Shown piece after piece: positions 1 through 10,012 of a stretch of DNA of 64,000 bases (the stretch's first letter is position 1; each line of letters starts with the position of its first letter). Origin of the DNA: Diabrotica undecimpunctata (Eukaryota > Arthropoda > Insecta > Coleoptera > Chrysomelidae). The DNA is taken from NCBI RefSeq assembly GCF_040954645.1, contig NC_092803.1, positions 122,655,961 to 122,719,960 of the forward strand, written 5' to 3'. The translations under genes were made by a program, and so were the position numbers. The notes under the pieces are model-generated. The model made no database searches, was not told the DNA's origin, and saw only the letters and a list, made by a program, of their open reading frames with translations.

Positions 1-1656
1 ATACATAGTAAACAACGAAGATGGAGTAAACAGCTATGAGTTGAAACATATGGATTCTGAAAAGATCAGAGGTATTTATAATATCCATGATGTATATAAA
101 TATCACGAATGAAGATTTAAATTTGTATAAAGTAGATAGTAGGATAGGATAATACGTAGCATAAGTACAGATAGCATACAGGAAGTGCGTTTATTTTGCC
201 TCGAGAAAATTTAGTTGCATAAATTGATAAATTTTATCGATTACAAAGGCGGGGATTTGTTGTACTTTTGAATGTCCATAAGCAATAAAAAACCGATATA
301 CAAATTTTATTACTTAAATAAAAATTAAAATTATTGATATTTCATAAAGACACGGGCATATGAATTTTCAAACATCCTGTATAAGACAAAATATGTATTT
401 TAAGCTGTTCGAAGAATTGTTCATTAGGCCTCAGAGACAAGACTTTCAAATATTATCGATAAGAAATTTAAATAAGTCGGGTATTGTGGAATGGTTTTAC
501 CCGGAATAAAAGTGTATATATAAAGTGTTGAACAATAGACCGGGATTTGCGGTGGTTTTCTCCCCGAAAGATTATATCGGTAAAAGTTTATTAACAAAAG
601 ACATTGAATTGAGAAACAGGTATCGTTTGTAGCTATTAGTAAGAAATATTTGTAAAGCAGATAGATTTAGTTAGAATAATTAAAGAAGGTTTGTTTTCTG
701 GAATAACCCGAATGACGTTTTATAGAGAGAGTTGGGTGGCAACGATATACGTCACAAGAGGTGGATGATTTTTATTGGTCAATTTTTGAATGCAAGGAGG
801 TTGATTTTGGCTATGAGATAGGAGAGAAGAAAAAAAGGTTAGTTAGTCAGTTTTCGTCGTCCAAGAAGGAAGGAGCTTTGTGATTTGTGTTTGTTTGAAG
901 TCCCGAAGACGTAATTTACCGGGTGTGTTGATTTGCGGTGTAAAAGCTGACCAGTGTGAGGAACGGGGTACAGAGAGATAGAAAACCAAAGGGCCTAAGA
1001 ATATTAATAGCAGACGAAGCCGGAAACATTTGGAGATACAAGGACAGATAGGAGAAAGGTGTACGTCATCTGGACCACAATAGGAGCAGAAGCAGAGAAA
1101 GGTTTTTTTTGTTGTGGCGTGGCCATAGAATTGCAACGGCAGAGAAGGAAAGGTCAGTCAAATTTCATTAGAGCCGGAGTGTGATTTTCATTTATTAATT
1201 AAATAAATTGAATAAATAATAGAGACAGTTAATTTTGCGATCACTTAAAAAAAAAAGGAATTATAAAAAGAGCTTAGTTATAACACATATTAAAAATCAA
1301 TGTAAAATAACATTTGGGTCCATGATAGAAAACAACTTCTCATATATTTAAAGTTAGTATATTGCAAATATTACAGGATTGATTGTTATATAAAATTTCA
1401 TTAAAATAAAGGACATCTCACATATAGTTCAGTTGAAATTCTATGTATTTTATTCAGGTCATATTACCTATCCCGATTAGGACGCCAATTGGAAAATATT
1501 TTGAATCCACGATCAAAGGTAAATCGTACAATTTAAATAGCCTGAGATTGTAATTAATTAATGCTGATTTATTGTGATTAATTGGAGATTAGTTCATTTA
1601 ATAAATATAGACAGGATTTTTCCTAATTAAGCAAGATAATACAATTTAAATAGCAT

Positions 1657-1660
<4 letters not shown>
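1..1660. other. No supported gene; AT-rich DNA with a GC-richer patch
   Basis: No reading frame here resembles a known protein. Positions 700-1140 are purine-rich and richer in GC than the surroundings; the 97-codon minus-strand frame at 843-1136 shows no domain and looks accidental. The block could be the remnant of an LTR or an untranslated region of a retroelement, but no paired LTR is visible. If the WDR33-like gene extends to the left, this DNA is intronic. Confidence 0.4.

Positions 1661-1715
<55 letters not shown>
1661..1715. repeat. (AT)n microsatellite
   Basis: An essentially uninterrupted AT dinucleotide run of about 27 units. It is one of four such tracts in the window, the others being at 5184, 6179 and 21880. 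Confidence 0.95.
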
Positions 1716-1719
<4 letters not shown>

Positions 1720-1892
1720 TATAATATTATATATACAATAAAATATTTATTAATATTATTATTTATGTGATATGTTTTGTATTATTTATTAAATGTTCAT
1801 AATTATATTAGTCTTTTGTATTTCAAAATAATAATCTCAATAAATCACTGTATGATCCAGAACTGTCAATTTTAAAATACGTTTGTGTCATG

Positions 1893-1964
1893 TCCTCGGT
1901 AGTATAGTAGTCAGTATCCCCGCCTGTCACGCGGGAGACCGGGGTTCGATTCCCAGTCGGGGAG
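1893..1964 (+). tRNA. tRNA-Asp (GTC), possibly degenerate
   Basis: A 72-nt cloverleaf. The acceptor arms pair TCCTCGG with TCGGGGA, leaving discriminator G. The anticodon stem is CCCGC/GCGGG around the loop CTGTCAC, which contains anticodon GTC. The B-box GGTTCGATTCC is present. Two features are unusual: the D-loop GG dinucleotide reads AG (G18 lost), and the T-stem has one A-G mismatch (CGGGG against CCCAG). A run of six T follows three bases downstream, as expected for Pol III. It may be a functional variant or a retired copy; it most likely lies within an intron of the WDR33-like gene on the other strand. Confidence 0.85.
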
Positions 1965-1967
1965 GAC

Positions 1968-1973
1968 TTTTTT
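1968..1973 (+). terminator. Pol III T-run terminator of the tRNA-Asp gene
   Basis: Six consecutive T directly after the tRNA 3' end, the standard RNA polymerase III stop signal. Confidence 0.7.
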
Positions 1974-2572
1974 ATTTATATTATTACATGGTAAATTAAA
2001 CATATATGCGTAAGTAGAAAAGTTATGTATATTATTGTCATTTTTAAATACTTATGAATATTGCATTTTAATTTGTATTGTATTATTATATTGAATTATG
2101 TTGCACTGTATTGTAGTGTATTTTTTTATGTATATTATTGTCATTTTTATAACACTTATAAATATTGCATTTTAATTTGTATTGTATTATTATATTAATA
2201 ACAAAATAAACAATGAATTTTACTGCAGGGTATGTGTAAAAAAATTTTTGCATTCAACTCCTTTCATACATATATGAAAATAAAAAGATACATTTTCATC
2301 AAAATATTGATTCAATCCTTCATTTACTATACTCCTATTACAGGTCAAAAGTTGTTTATTAATTGTTAGTAAGTGGTTATTGTGGTTATTAATTATGTTT
2401 CTCTTTCTGCTATGTCTTACCTATAGCATTACATATGTAATGATTGTGCATATTGACTCCCAAATAAATTTGTAACGGCGAATGCGTGTATAGAAGTGTA
2501 ACTTCCACCAGCAGTCCCACCGGACTGCCACACCCGTTTTTTTTTCAATGAATTGCAAACATATTTATATAG
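1974..2572. other. AT-rich DNA without a recognisable feature
   Basis: No coding similarity. A segment of about 45 bases recurs at roughly 2030-2070 and 2128-2190 (a stretch containing TATTGCATTTTAATTTGTAT in both), indicating a local duplication of roughly 100 bp. Confidence 0.4.
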
Positions 2573-3252
2573 TATTCGCTCCGTGCGTGACTGACGTGAC
2601 ACCTACCGCCTTCATCTGACAGTTTTGGACCTACCAATTTTAAGGTTAAACATATGACATATGTTTGACATTGTTAAATACATGCGAAATTGACAATTAT
2701 TAATAATTAACTTTTTAATTATATTTTTCCAGTTTATGTACAAAATAAATGTAGTATTAAAAACTGGGTTTCTCAAAATTCATCATAAACGGAAAAGAAA
2801 GGGAAAAATCTAGTACTGGCAAATCAAGTTTTTCACGTGAAAGAGCATATATTTAAAAACAGTAATAGTAAAAGTTATGATATAAAAGCTAAAGTCATCA
2901 GGCACTCTGCAGTTAGCTTGAAGCCTTATAAAATATCATTTAAGGTAAATTATTTAAATTTTTCCTATTTCAATTGCATAAAAATGAAGTTATGTGATAT
3001 TTACTTTTTCATATTAATAGCACGGATCCATTTTTTCTTTTCTCTAATTTCTATGTAATCTTTGGGAACCTATAAAAACTACACTTACTATTTTTGCTAT
3101 TATTAGCACAATTAAATACGCAATATGTATTTGCACACATTTTTGATAAAATTTATGCTTAAAAAGGTAGGTCCAATTTTGTCATATTTCGCCGCTACGC
3201 ACGCTGGCATCGTTTCAAAGTACCCCTACCATGGTCACGCACGCAGCGAATA
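2573..3252. mobile_element. MITE-like element with imperfect terminal inverted repeats
   Basis: The left end begins TATTCGCTCCGTGCGTGAC and the right end closes with the near-complement GTCACGCACGCAGCGAATA. The similarity continues inward: a ...TTTTGGACCTACC... stretch at about 2625 is matched in inverse by GGTAGGTCCAATTTTG at about 3166. Total length is 680 bp. It encodes no transposase; a 73-codon frame at 2837-3058 has an exon-like segment ending at a GTAAAT donor-like site near 2946 but matches no family I recognise. The target duplication is unclear, possibly TA. Superfamily unknown. Confidence 0.6.
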
Positions 3253-4521
3253 TGTAACTTAAATAATTAAGTATAGGATTAGATAGATATAGAAATTCCT
3301 GTTTTTTTCTTGTAACATAATTTTAAAATAAAGGAAAAAATGACTATTGAATTTGAATTAGATTGCTGTCCAATATTCATTTAATTATTATTTTTGACTT
3401 AAATGCTGCAATCTGCTTCAATTATAAGATTATTGAAAACAATGTTTATTGTTTATTTTTAGAGCACTTAATAAATTCATGTTTGTTTAAATTTGAAACT
3501 TTAATAAACATAATTTTTTTATTGGGATATATTTTATTTTTGTAGACGATATAATTTTTTTGAAATATCTTATTGAAAATGTAACCTTTTTTACAGCTTA
3601 TGGGTAAATATGTCAATTTTTATGATTTTTGTTGATAATTCTTTGATATATTTTCTGATATATTAGGTTTCTTTGATGTCTTTGAGAGAAATGTTAATAT
3701 AATGTTTAGTTTATTTAATCTTGAGTTCCTTCATGAGTATCAGGTTAAAACTCACTGGCACCCATTTTATTTTGTAGTTTTGTATTCCATGTTTCTTGTT
3801 TTTCTTTGTCAAACTGTTATATTTTGTTATCTATCATTTATTTATCTGTCTTTGATATGCACTTTTCTATTCCTCATCCCCATCCCGCATCCCCAATAAA
3901 GATCCCAAACTAAGCAATGTGGTCTTCGTTAAATATTGGTGAAGCTTTTTATTATCTACTTTTGTCAGCTTTTTCGCCACAAAGTATGTATGTTCCTACA
4001 CCTGTGTCAAATGAAGAACTTTTACTCTAATATGGAAACAATTGCTACTCATCAAGTTCACAACTATAACGTAAGAAATAGATTCCACTTTATACAGCAA
4101 TGAACATAACTGCAGGACAACAAAGCATTGTGGTAGAAGGAATAAAGTACTACAACCTTATTCCGAACTTAGAGAAGGCAATAAACATCAATGTCTTCAA
4201 ACAAAAATAAAAAAATCTAATTTATGAGATTATAACTATATTATAACCCCCTCAGACATTTTTTGTGTTTTTTTTTGTATAAGTTTTGAGTCTTCTTTCT
4301 GTTAAATAAATATTAATAATGCTAATATCTGTACACCATATAAAAATTGTTTGCACAGCTGAATCTCATCTTATTTAAAATTTTCAATATTATGACAAAT
4401 TAATTATATTAGTGTTTGTATTATATATTTTTTTTCTAATTTGACCCACATACCCTTTGATCAGAGTCACTAATTGTATATTTGGCATTTTTATAAGTGA
4501 CTTATACTTTCAAGGAATATA
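3253..4521. other. No gene; possible LINE 3'-end relic near 4142-4230
   Basis: The stretch is AT-rich. At 4142-4230 on the plus strand a broken frame reads like the C-terminal tail seen in several LINE reverse transcriptases: a Leu-Ile-Pro start, then Asn-Val-Phe-Lys-Gln-Lys, a stop, and Lys-Asn-Leu-Ile. The match is short and the assignment weak. Confidence 0.3.
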
Positions 4522-5180
4522 CAGTAGACTCCAACTATAACGAGAACTGAAATGACTGACTAATTTCCTCGTTATAAGCCGATCTCGTTATATCAGACAA
4601 TCATACTACTGTGCATACATATGAATCTGTAGTTTTCTAAACCATTAACTTCATATAGTGAAGCCATTCGGAGCAATATAAGATGCTAATAAATATTGTT
4701 TGAATGGCGTTTTTGAAGAAAAGCTATTTACTTTTATTATCAATGATATACGTTAAAACAAAAAAGCTGTACTTATATTTTTTTCCAACTACATAATGTA
4801 TAAATCGTATTTTCAAGGATAAAATAAACTATTGCTTCTGCAATTTTAAGAACTCTGTTATTTTTAACTGCTTTAAATGGACCAGTATCATTCTATCATA
4901 TATTTTCTAAAGATGTGAAACAGTTGTATTTATTCATTGTAAAGAAGTTTATTGCGGGCTGTAGTTAAGTTTATTGAGGGGCTGTTTGAAAAGGTATTTA
5001 TTTATAGCCACGACCGGACTAAAAACGTAAAAAACACGTTTTTGGATCTTATTTTCTCTCGTTATAACCAAATTTGCCTCGCTATAGACGGTTATAGTTC
5101 AATAGAAATTTCACGAGACATCTAATGTATCTCGTTATAAGCGAAACCTCGTAATAACCGTGTTTGTTATAGAGGGAGTA

Positions 5181-5184
<4 letters not shown>
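4522..5184. mobile_element. pogo/Tigger-type MITE with CAGTA termini
   Basis: The left end is TA|CAGTAGACTCC followed by an ...ACTATAACGA... stretch. The right end, read in reverse complement, gives TAGTATACTCC followed by CTCTATAACA. Both subterminal regions contain several copies of CTCGTTATAA in opposite orientations. Length is about 663 bp and there is no ORF. The CAGTA start and TA target site match the pogo/Tigger family, and the larger element at 48525-50515 starts the same way. The right-hand TA has expanded into the adjoining (TA)n tract. Confidence 0.55.

Positions 5185-5274
<90 letters not shown>
5184..5274. repeat. (TA)n microsatellite
   Basis: About 45 TA units between the right end of the pogo-type MITE and the left end of the large palindrome. 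On the minus strand it gives an Ile-Tyr repeat frame, which is not a gene. Confidence 0.95.
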
Positions 5275-5317
5275 TGAAAAAGCGATAAACGCTTGTCATC
5301 AACGCTGATCAAATAGA

Positions 5318-6175
5318 ATACAAAACTCAAATATTTGGGTGTGCAGCGGAAGATAGGACAAAGAAGTACTCTTTTTAGTAAACCAAGCTTTCGCAAATCT
5401 TTATTTGCATCATCAGGGTGCTACAATAAACAAAATTAGTACAAAATACAGAAAAGGAATTATTTTGCATCTTACACTAATTGAGGTTGGTTGTCGTGAT
5501 GTTTATCAAATGAAATGAGCAACTCATTTGACTCCTACAAATGATGGTGAAAACTATCCAAAATTTTTTTTTAAAAAACGTTCTTTAACAAATACATATT
5601 TAAAACACTTTAAAACACATATACATGAACACTTAAATAAAATTATGTTAAAATAATTACAGAACATGTCATAAAATAAAATTTAGGTTATAAACATTCT
5701 TATCAGAAACAAAGAATTGGTTGTGAATTCGTTACTGCCAACTCTATCGTTTTAAGTTGGCAGTAACGAATTCACAACCAATTCTTTGTTTCTGATAAGA
5801 ATGTTTATAACCTAAATTTTATTTTATGACATGTTCTGTAATTATTTTAACATAATTTTATTTAAGTGTTCATGTATATGTGTTTTAAAGTGTTTTAAAT
5901 ATGTATTTGTTAAAGAACGTTTTTTAAAAAACAATTTTGGATAGTTTTCACCATCATTTGTAGGGGTCAAATGAGTTGCTCATTTCATTTGATAAACATC
6001 ACGACAACCAACCTCAATTAGTGTAAGATGCAAAATAATTCCTTTTCTGTATTTTGTACTAATTTTGTTTATTGTAGCACCCTGATGATGCAAATAAAGA
6101 TTTGCGAAAGCTTGGTTTACTAAAAAGAGTACTTCTTTGTCCTATCTTCCGCTGCACACCCAAATATTTGAGTTT

Positions 6176-6180
<5 letters not shown>
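5318..6180. mobile_element. Near-perfect foldback element (~426-bp arms, 11-bp spacer)
   Basis: The left arm 5318-5743 and right arm 5755-6180 are reverse complements of one another about a centre at 5749, with only two differences that I found (a T/G near 5566 and a C/T near 5965). The spacer is 5744-5754. The element lies between two TA tracts; on the left another ~43 bp (5275-5317) continue the element sequence and have no partner on the right. Each arm carries, pointing outward from the centre, a CTGATGA box and a GAAA box (6082-6088 and 6106-6109 on the plus strand) separated by a short GCAAA/TTTGC hairpin, a layout reminiscent of the hammerhead ribozyme core in Penelope-like elements. 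The arm sequence also resembles Penelope-type terminal repeats. No protein is encoded. Confidence 0.75.

Positions 6181-6212
<32 letters not shown>
6179..6212. repeat. (AT)n microsatellite
   Basis: About 17 AT units directly abutting the right arm of the palindrome. Confidence 0.9.
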
Positions 6213-6214
<2 letters not shown>

Positions 6215-6536
6215 TTCATCTAATTTACATACCGTTGCACGTCATCCATGTCATAGCAAGTGAGGTCACGTGATACCAACACGAAATATTTAGGCGGTAG
6301 GTGTGTTCTTTTTTTGAATCACGTTGCCGAGTACACAGGCATTACAGCCACTAAGATTTCTATTAATATTAACTTAAAGAAATATACAATAATATGTTTC
6401 ATTTAATTTGTATAAATGCATTATAAAGCATTTTTATGAAGAACATTTGTTCGAAACACACTGTAACTGTAATTGAACGAAGGTGATATTTTGGCATAAA
6501 TTGCAACTATGTCAACTTTGATCTCTGTCAATGATA
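6213..6536. other. No recognisable feature
   Basis: Unique-looking AT-rich sequence between the foldback element and the LINE tail. No coding signal. Confidence 0.4.
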
Positions 6537-6559
6537 TTTATTTATTTATTTATTTATTA
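6537..6559 (-). repeat. (TAAA)n 3' tail of the LINE
   Basis: A TTTA run on the plus strand, which is (TAAA)n at the 3' end of the minus-strand LINE. Jockey-group and related LINEs commonly end in short tandem repeats of this kind. Confidence 0.75.
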
Positions 6560-7672
6560 ACGGGATACCACCCAATTTAATATATACACAAAGTATTACA
6601 AGTATTATCTAGTGATACAATAATTATAAAGATATAGTAAATATGTATGAAAAGAATTGGCGATGCAGCTATATAGAAAAAAAAACAAATATTAAAATTA
6701 TATAAAGCACATAGCAAATATAAATCACATAAAATTACAATTTTTTTTTAAACACATTCTACAGACATTTTCTGAAGCGCACAGCAACAAATCAAAGTCT
6801 ATTCTATTACCATTTAGAATGATTCTACTCAGTGGAGAATGCCTACCAAAGTTAGAGCGATGAAATTTAATTGCAAAATTATGAGATGTTCTAGTAACTC
6901 TAGAGGGAACATTAAAGTCAATTAGAGACAGTAGATCATTGTAATTAATTTTTGAATTCAGTAGTTTATGAAGAAACAAAACATCAGCATACATCCGTCT
7001 GGAAGATAGCCTAGGAAGGTTTAATGTATTTCTAATTTCTGAGTAGGAATGGTAGCTTAAAGGTTTATGTAATTTAAAACTTAAGTACCTAATGAATTTA
7101 TTTTGGACTTTTTCAAGCTTGGCTATATGGACTTCATAAGTGGATGACCAAACGACTGAGCAATACTCAAGAACAGATCTAACTAGGGAAATGTAAATCA
7201 GTCTGATGGAATTAATGTTACGCAAACATCTAGAGGTTCTAATAATGAAGCCTAACATTTTAAATGCCTGGTTATTCACATAATCAAAATGAGCGCAAAA
7301 ATTTAGTTTGGAATCTAATTGAACACCTAGATCTCTTACAGTTGAGACAGCCTTCAGTGGTTCTTCAGCTAATTTGTAATTATAAGAGAGGTTGTTAATT
7401 CTTCTACAGAAACTAATAAAGTGACATTTTCCAACATTAATGCTCATTTGTTTCCAATTGCACCATGCCATAATTTTGTTAATATCAATTTGGAGTTTTT
7501 CACAATCTGAGATGTCTTCGATAATTCTATAGATTTTTAAATCATCAGCAAATAGCAAAAATTTAGAGTTAATTTGAGATTTAATGTCATTAACATGTAT
7601 ATTAAAAAAGAAAGGCCCTATGTCCAGAATGTTGTGATGAAGATAGCTACAAATGATGTATGACAGAACCAA
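6560..7672 (-). pseudogene. 5'-truncated Jockey-like LINE: reverse transcriptase C-terminal half
   Basis: An open frame of 315 codons runs from 7672 to 6725, followed by about 165 bp of 3' UTR and the (TAAA)n tail. It enters the polymerase in a decayed version of the GxLGPLLFNIFINDI region (seen as GPFFFNIHVNDI) and continues through the catalytic box LLFADDLKIY near residue 45. Next comes a WCNWKQMSINVGKC segment, then the thumb with LGVQLDSKLNF, and the usual C-terminal region with RSVLEYCSVVWS and VQNKFIRYL. The endonuclease, gag and fingers are missing, so this is a dead 5'-truncated insertion, even though the remaining frame is open. The clade (Jockey/CR1 group) is inferred from motif style. 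Confidence 0.8.
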
Positions 7673-7754
7673 AAATTGGCGTTTGGCAGTGTTGAAATTT
7701 ACAATAAAAATGAACCATATACAATCAAAAGTAATAAAATATATAAAAATTAAT

Positions 7755-8328
7755 GGGCAATACGCATTTTAGTGCACTCTAACCTAACCAAGCTCTTATA
7801 TGACATTTAACATACTCTTAAATGGTGTCAGAGTTGCCAAGTCTCCAGTTTTTTCATACTCTCACGTAATATTATAGAAATGCATATAAAATTAATAGAT
7901 TTTAGTTAAATTAAAGATAATAATCAAATGCATGTACAATAAAATTCATTAAAATGATATAAAAAATTAATAGTATTAATTAAATTACCGTATATAATAG
8001 AAATGCATTGAAATTATATAAAAATTCATAGATTTTAGTTAAATTAAAGATAATAATCAAAGGCATAAACAATAAAATTGGAGATTTACAAAGATTTGGA
8101 AAGTGCTAATTTACAATATTTAACTGCATTTAAACAGAAAATATTTGTTTTATACTTATTTAAAACTTGTAGCTTCTCATAACACAAATTATAATTTCGT
8201 AAAAGTAACTTTATATTTGTAACATTCATATACATATTTTACTAAAATAAATACGGCAACACTGTGACGCGGTGCCTTGAGGAAAATATATTTGGTTAGG
8301 CTAGAGTGCACTAAAATGCGTATTGCCC
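7755..8328. mobile_element. 574-bp MITE with 37-bp inverted repeats and 8-bp target duplication
   Basis: The left terminus GGGCAATACGCATTTTAGTG... is mirrored at the right end for 37 bp with a single difference. Directly outside both ends stands AAATTAAT (7747-7754 and 8329-8336), an exact 8-bp target-site duplication. Inside, a segment with TAGATTTTAGTTAAATTAAA is repeated at about 7896 and 8029. No transposase is encoded; the minus-strand frame at 8189-8509 straddles the element end and is spurious. An 8-bp duplication fits hAT, P or Merlin; the GGG start favours Merlin, but this is unproven. Confidence 0.8.
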
Positions 8329-8336
8329 AAATTAAT

Positions 8337-8910
8337 AGTTTAGAATTAACAAAAAAGAAAAAGTAAATAGTGTTAAAACAGTTTTTAAAAAGTAAATAAA
8401 ATTTCAGTATAAATAATAACGTTAAAATGAAATTTGTTGTAATCTGGCAACTGGTGGTTTGAGAATTGCCAAATCTATCTGCTAATATGTAGTCAAAGGA
8501 CAATTGCAAAAAAATTATAATAATTAACTGTAATTAATATCAAAAGAATCAAATATTTATTCATTTGTGTTTTATATAAATTAAAAAATTGCAGAATCCA
8601 TATAATAATAAAAATGTACTTTTTCTAAATTTCCTCTCTGTACATTTGAAGCATACATATAAATATACATTATAAGGGAGTGCCAATACTGCCAAATGTA
8701 TTGTGGACAATGACATTGTCCAAAAGAAGTCTACAATAGTAAGTTTATTTGAGCTGTTAATAGTGTGAGTAGTAAGTTTATTTGAGCTGTTAATAGCATG
8801 AGGTAGGAATTTTTGTGTTGTTGGTTTCAGACTATGAATCTGTCAAAATATTCCTGAGCTGAGGGAATGATTATAAAAGTATTTAATCATTATTTATTAT
8901 ATTCACTTAC
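8337..8910. other. Intron-like AT-rich DNA with a short tandem duplication
   Basis: This is the region just downstream of the WDR33 exon 2 donor site, on the minus strand. The only structure seen is a 33-bp unit containing AGTAAGTTTATTTGAGCTGT, present twice in tandem from 8738 to about 8796. Confidence 0.5.
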
Positions 8911-9236
8911 TTCTAACTCTTTTATTATAGATGAATTATAATCTACAGTTTTTCTCATGACTGACTTTCGTAATCTTTTTCCATCAAAATCTTCCAATGT
9001 CATGTTGCTTAAGGGACCTGGTAGAGGCTTGTGTATATTCACAAAGGGCCTAAAAGCCGGTCTATTACCGTAACCTACAAAATAAGAATTTACTTAATTG
9101 GAACTGTTTTACATTCTCTAATCTAAACTATATTTTATTACATAAAAAAATTACCTTGCTGCATAGGAGCCATAGGTGGAACTGCTAAATTAGGGGGAGG
9201 CATCGCTATATTTGGGGGTGGTTGGGCAAAATCCAT
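8911..9236 (-). CDS. WDR33: WDR33-like pre-mRNA 3'-end processing factor, first two coding exons (partial)
   Basis: Exon 1 is 9236-9155 (ATG at 9236, good context CAAAATGG) and encodes a Pro/Met-rich start. An 80-bp intron (9154-9075, GTAA...GTAG) follows, then exon 2 at 9074-8911, closing at a GTAAGT donor. Phases fit: 82 + 164 nt gives 82 codons. Exon 2 contains FDGKRLRKSVMRKTVDYN, the conserved segment just before the WD40 propeller of WDR33, the CPSF subunit (Drosophila and human) that together with CPSF30 recognises the AAUAAA signal. The WD repeats are not in the window, so the gene must continue beyond the left edge and its second intron would exceed 8.9 kb. The identification rests on this short but characteristic motif. 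Confidence 0.75.
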
Positions 9237-9683
9237 TTTGAAGGATATTTTATTATAAACCGATTAAAATAAGTTCAGTAACAGCGCAAAACACTTTCAA
9301 AAAATAGCACATTAAACACAATATTGTTCCCGAATTCAATTAATGAGTACCACAATTTCATAACGTTTTAATTATACATTTTCACTACAGCAATAATTGA
9401 ACACATTTTTATTGTCTAAAAAATTACACTATATATAATATAAATGATATATTTTGAAAATTTATTTCACGTTTGCATCAATACTACAAAATGGACGTCA
9501 CAAGCCACACCATAGATTGTGAAAGGAGGGAGGGAGAATGAGAATAATGAATAATGTCACAAGTCAATTTGAATGACAATTACTGTTATGTGGTATGTGG
9601 TAAATATCAAACTTGACTCTTGTCTGATTATTAAAATTTTCTAAAAAGTCGACTTACACACTTTAAGTAGACTTTACACTACA
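9237..9683. other. 5' flank of the WDR33-like gene
   Basis: Presumed 5' UTR and promoter of the minus-strand gene. It is AT-rich; I see no clear TATA box or other element that I could assign. The next annotated structure is the left inverted repeat of the DUF7869 transposon. Confidence 0.35.
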
Positions 9684-10012
9684 TCGACTGGTCCAACGAA
9701 GACTGTAGTAACTCATTTTTTATGTAATTGAGATAATTATAAAAATGTATTTACACTGTTACCAAAATTCATTAATCTATTAAATGGATGTTTTTATAGC
9801 ATTAAGTGATACTTTTAATAATGATCTTACAAGGGTAAAACAGATTTAAGACAGAAATGGTCATAAGTGACTTTTGAATGAGTTACTATAGTTTTCGATG
9901 GAGATATTTTTAAAGTAATAAATACCAGAATTATTTGTTTCTTAACTTTATTTATATAAAATGCTACATTTTGAAGAAGCTACTGATATAATTTGCAGTT
10001 TTATATTTTAAT

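Noticed and set aside
843..1136. 97-codon minus-strand frame in a GC-richer patch
   Set aside because: No domain, no splice context and no conserved motif; probably accidental.
5082..5396. 104-codon minus-strand frame with an Ile-Tyr repeat
   Set aside because: It is the translation of the (TA)n tract and the edge of the palindrome.
8189..8509. 106-codon minus-strand frame
   Set aside because: It crosses the end of the MITE with its target duplication, so it cannot be an old gene.
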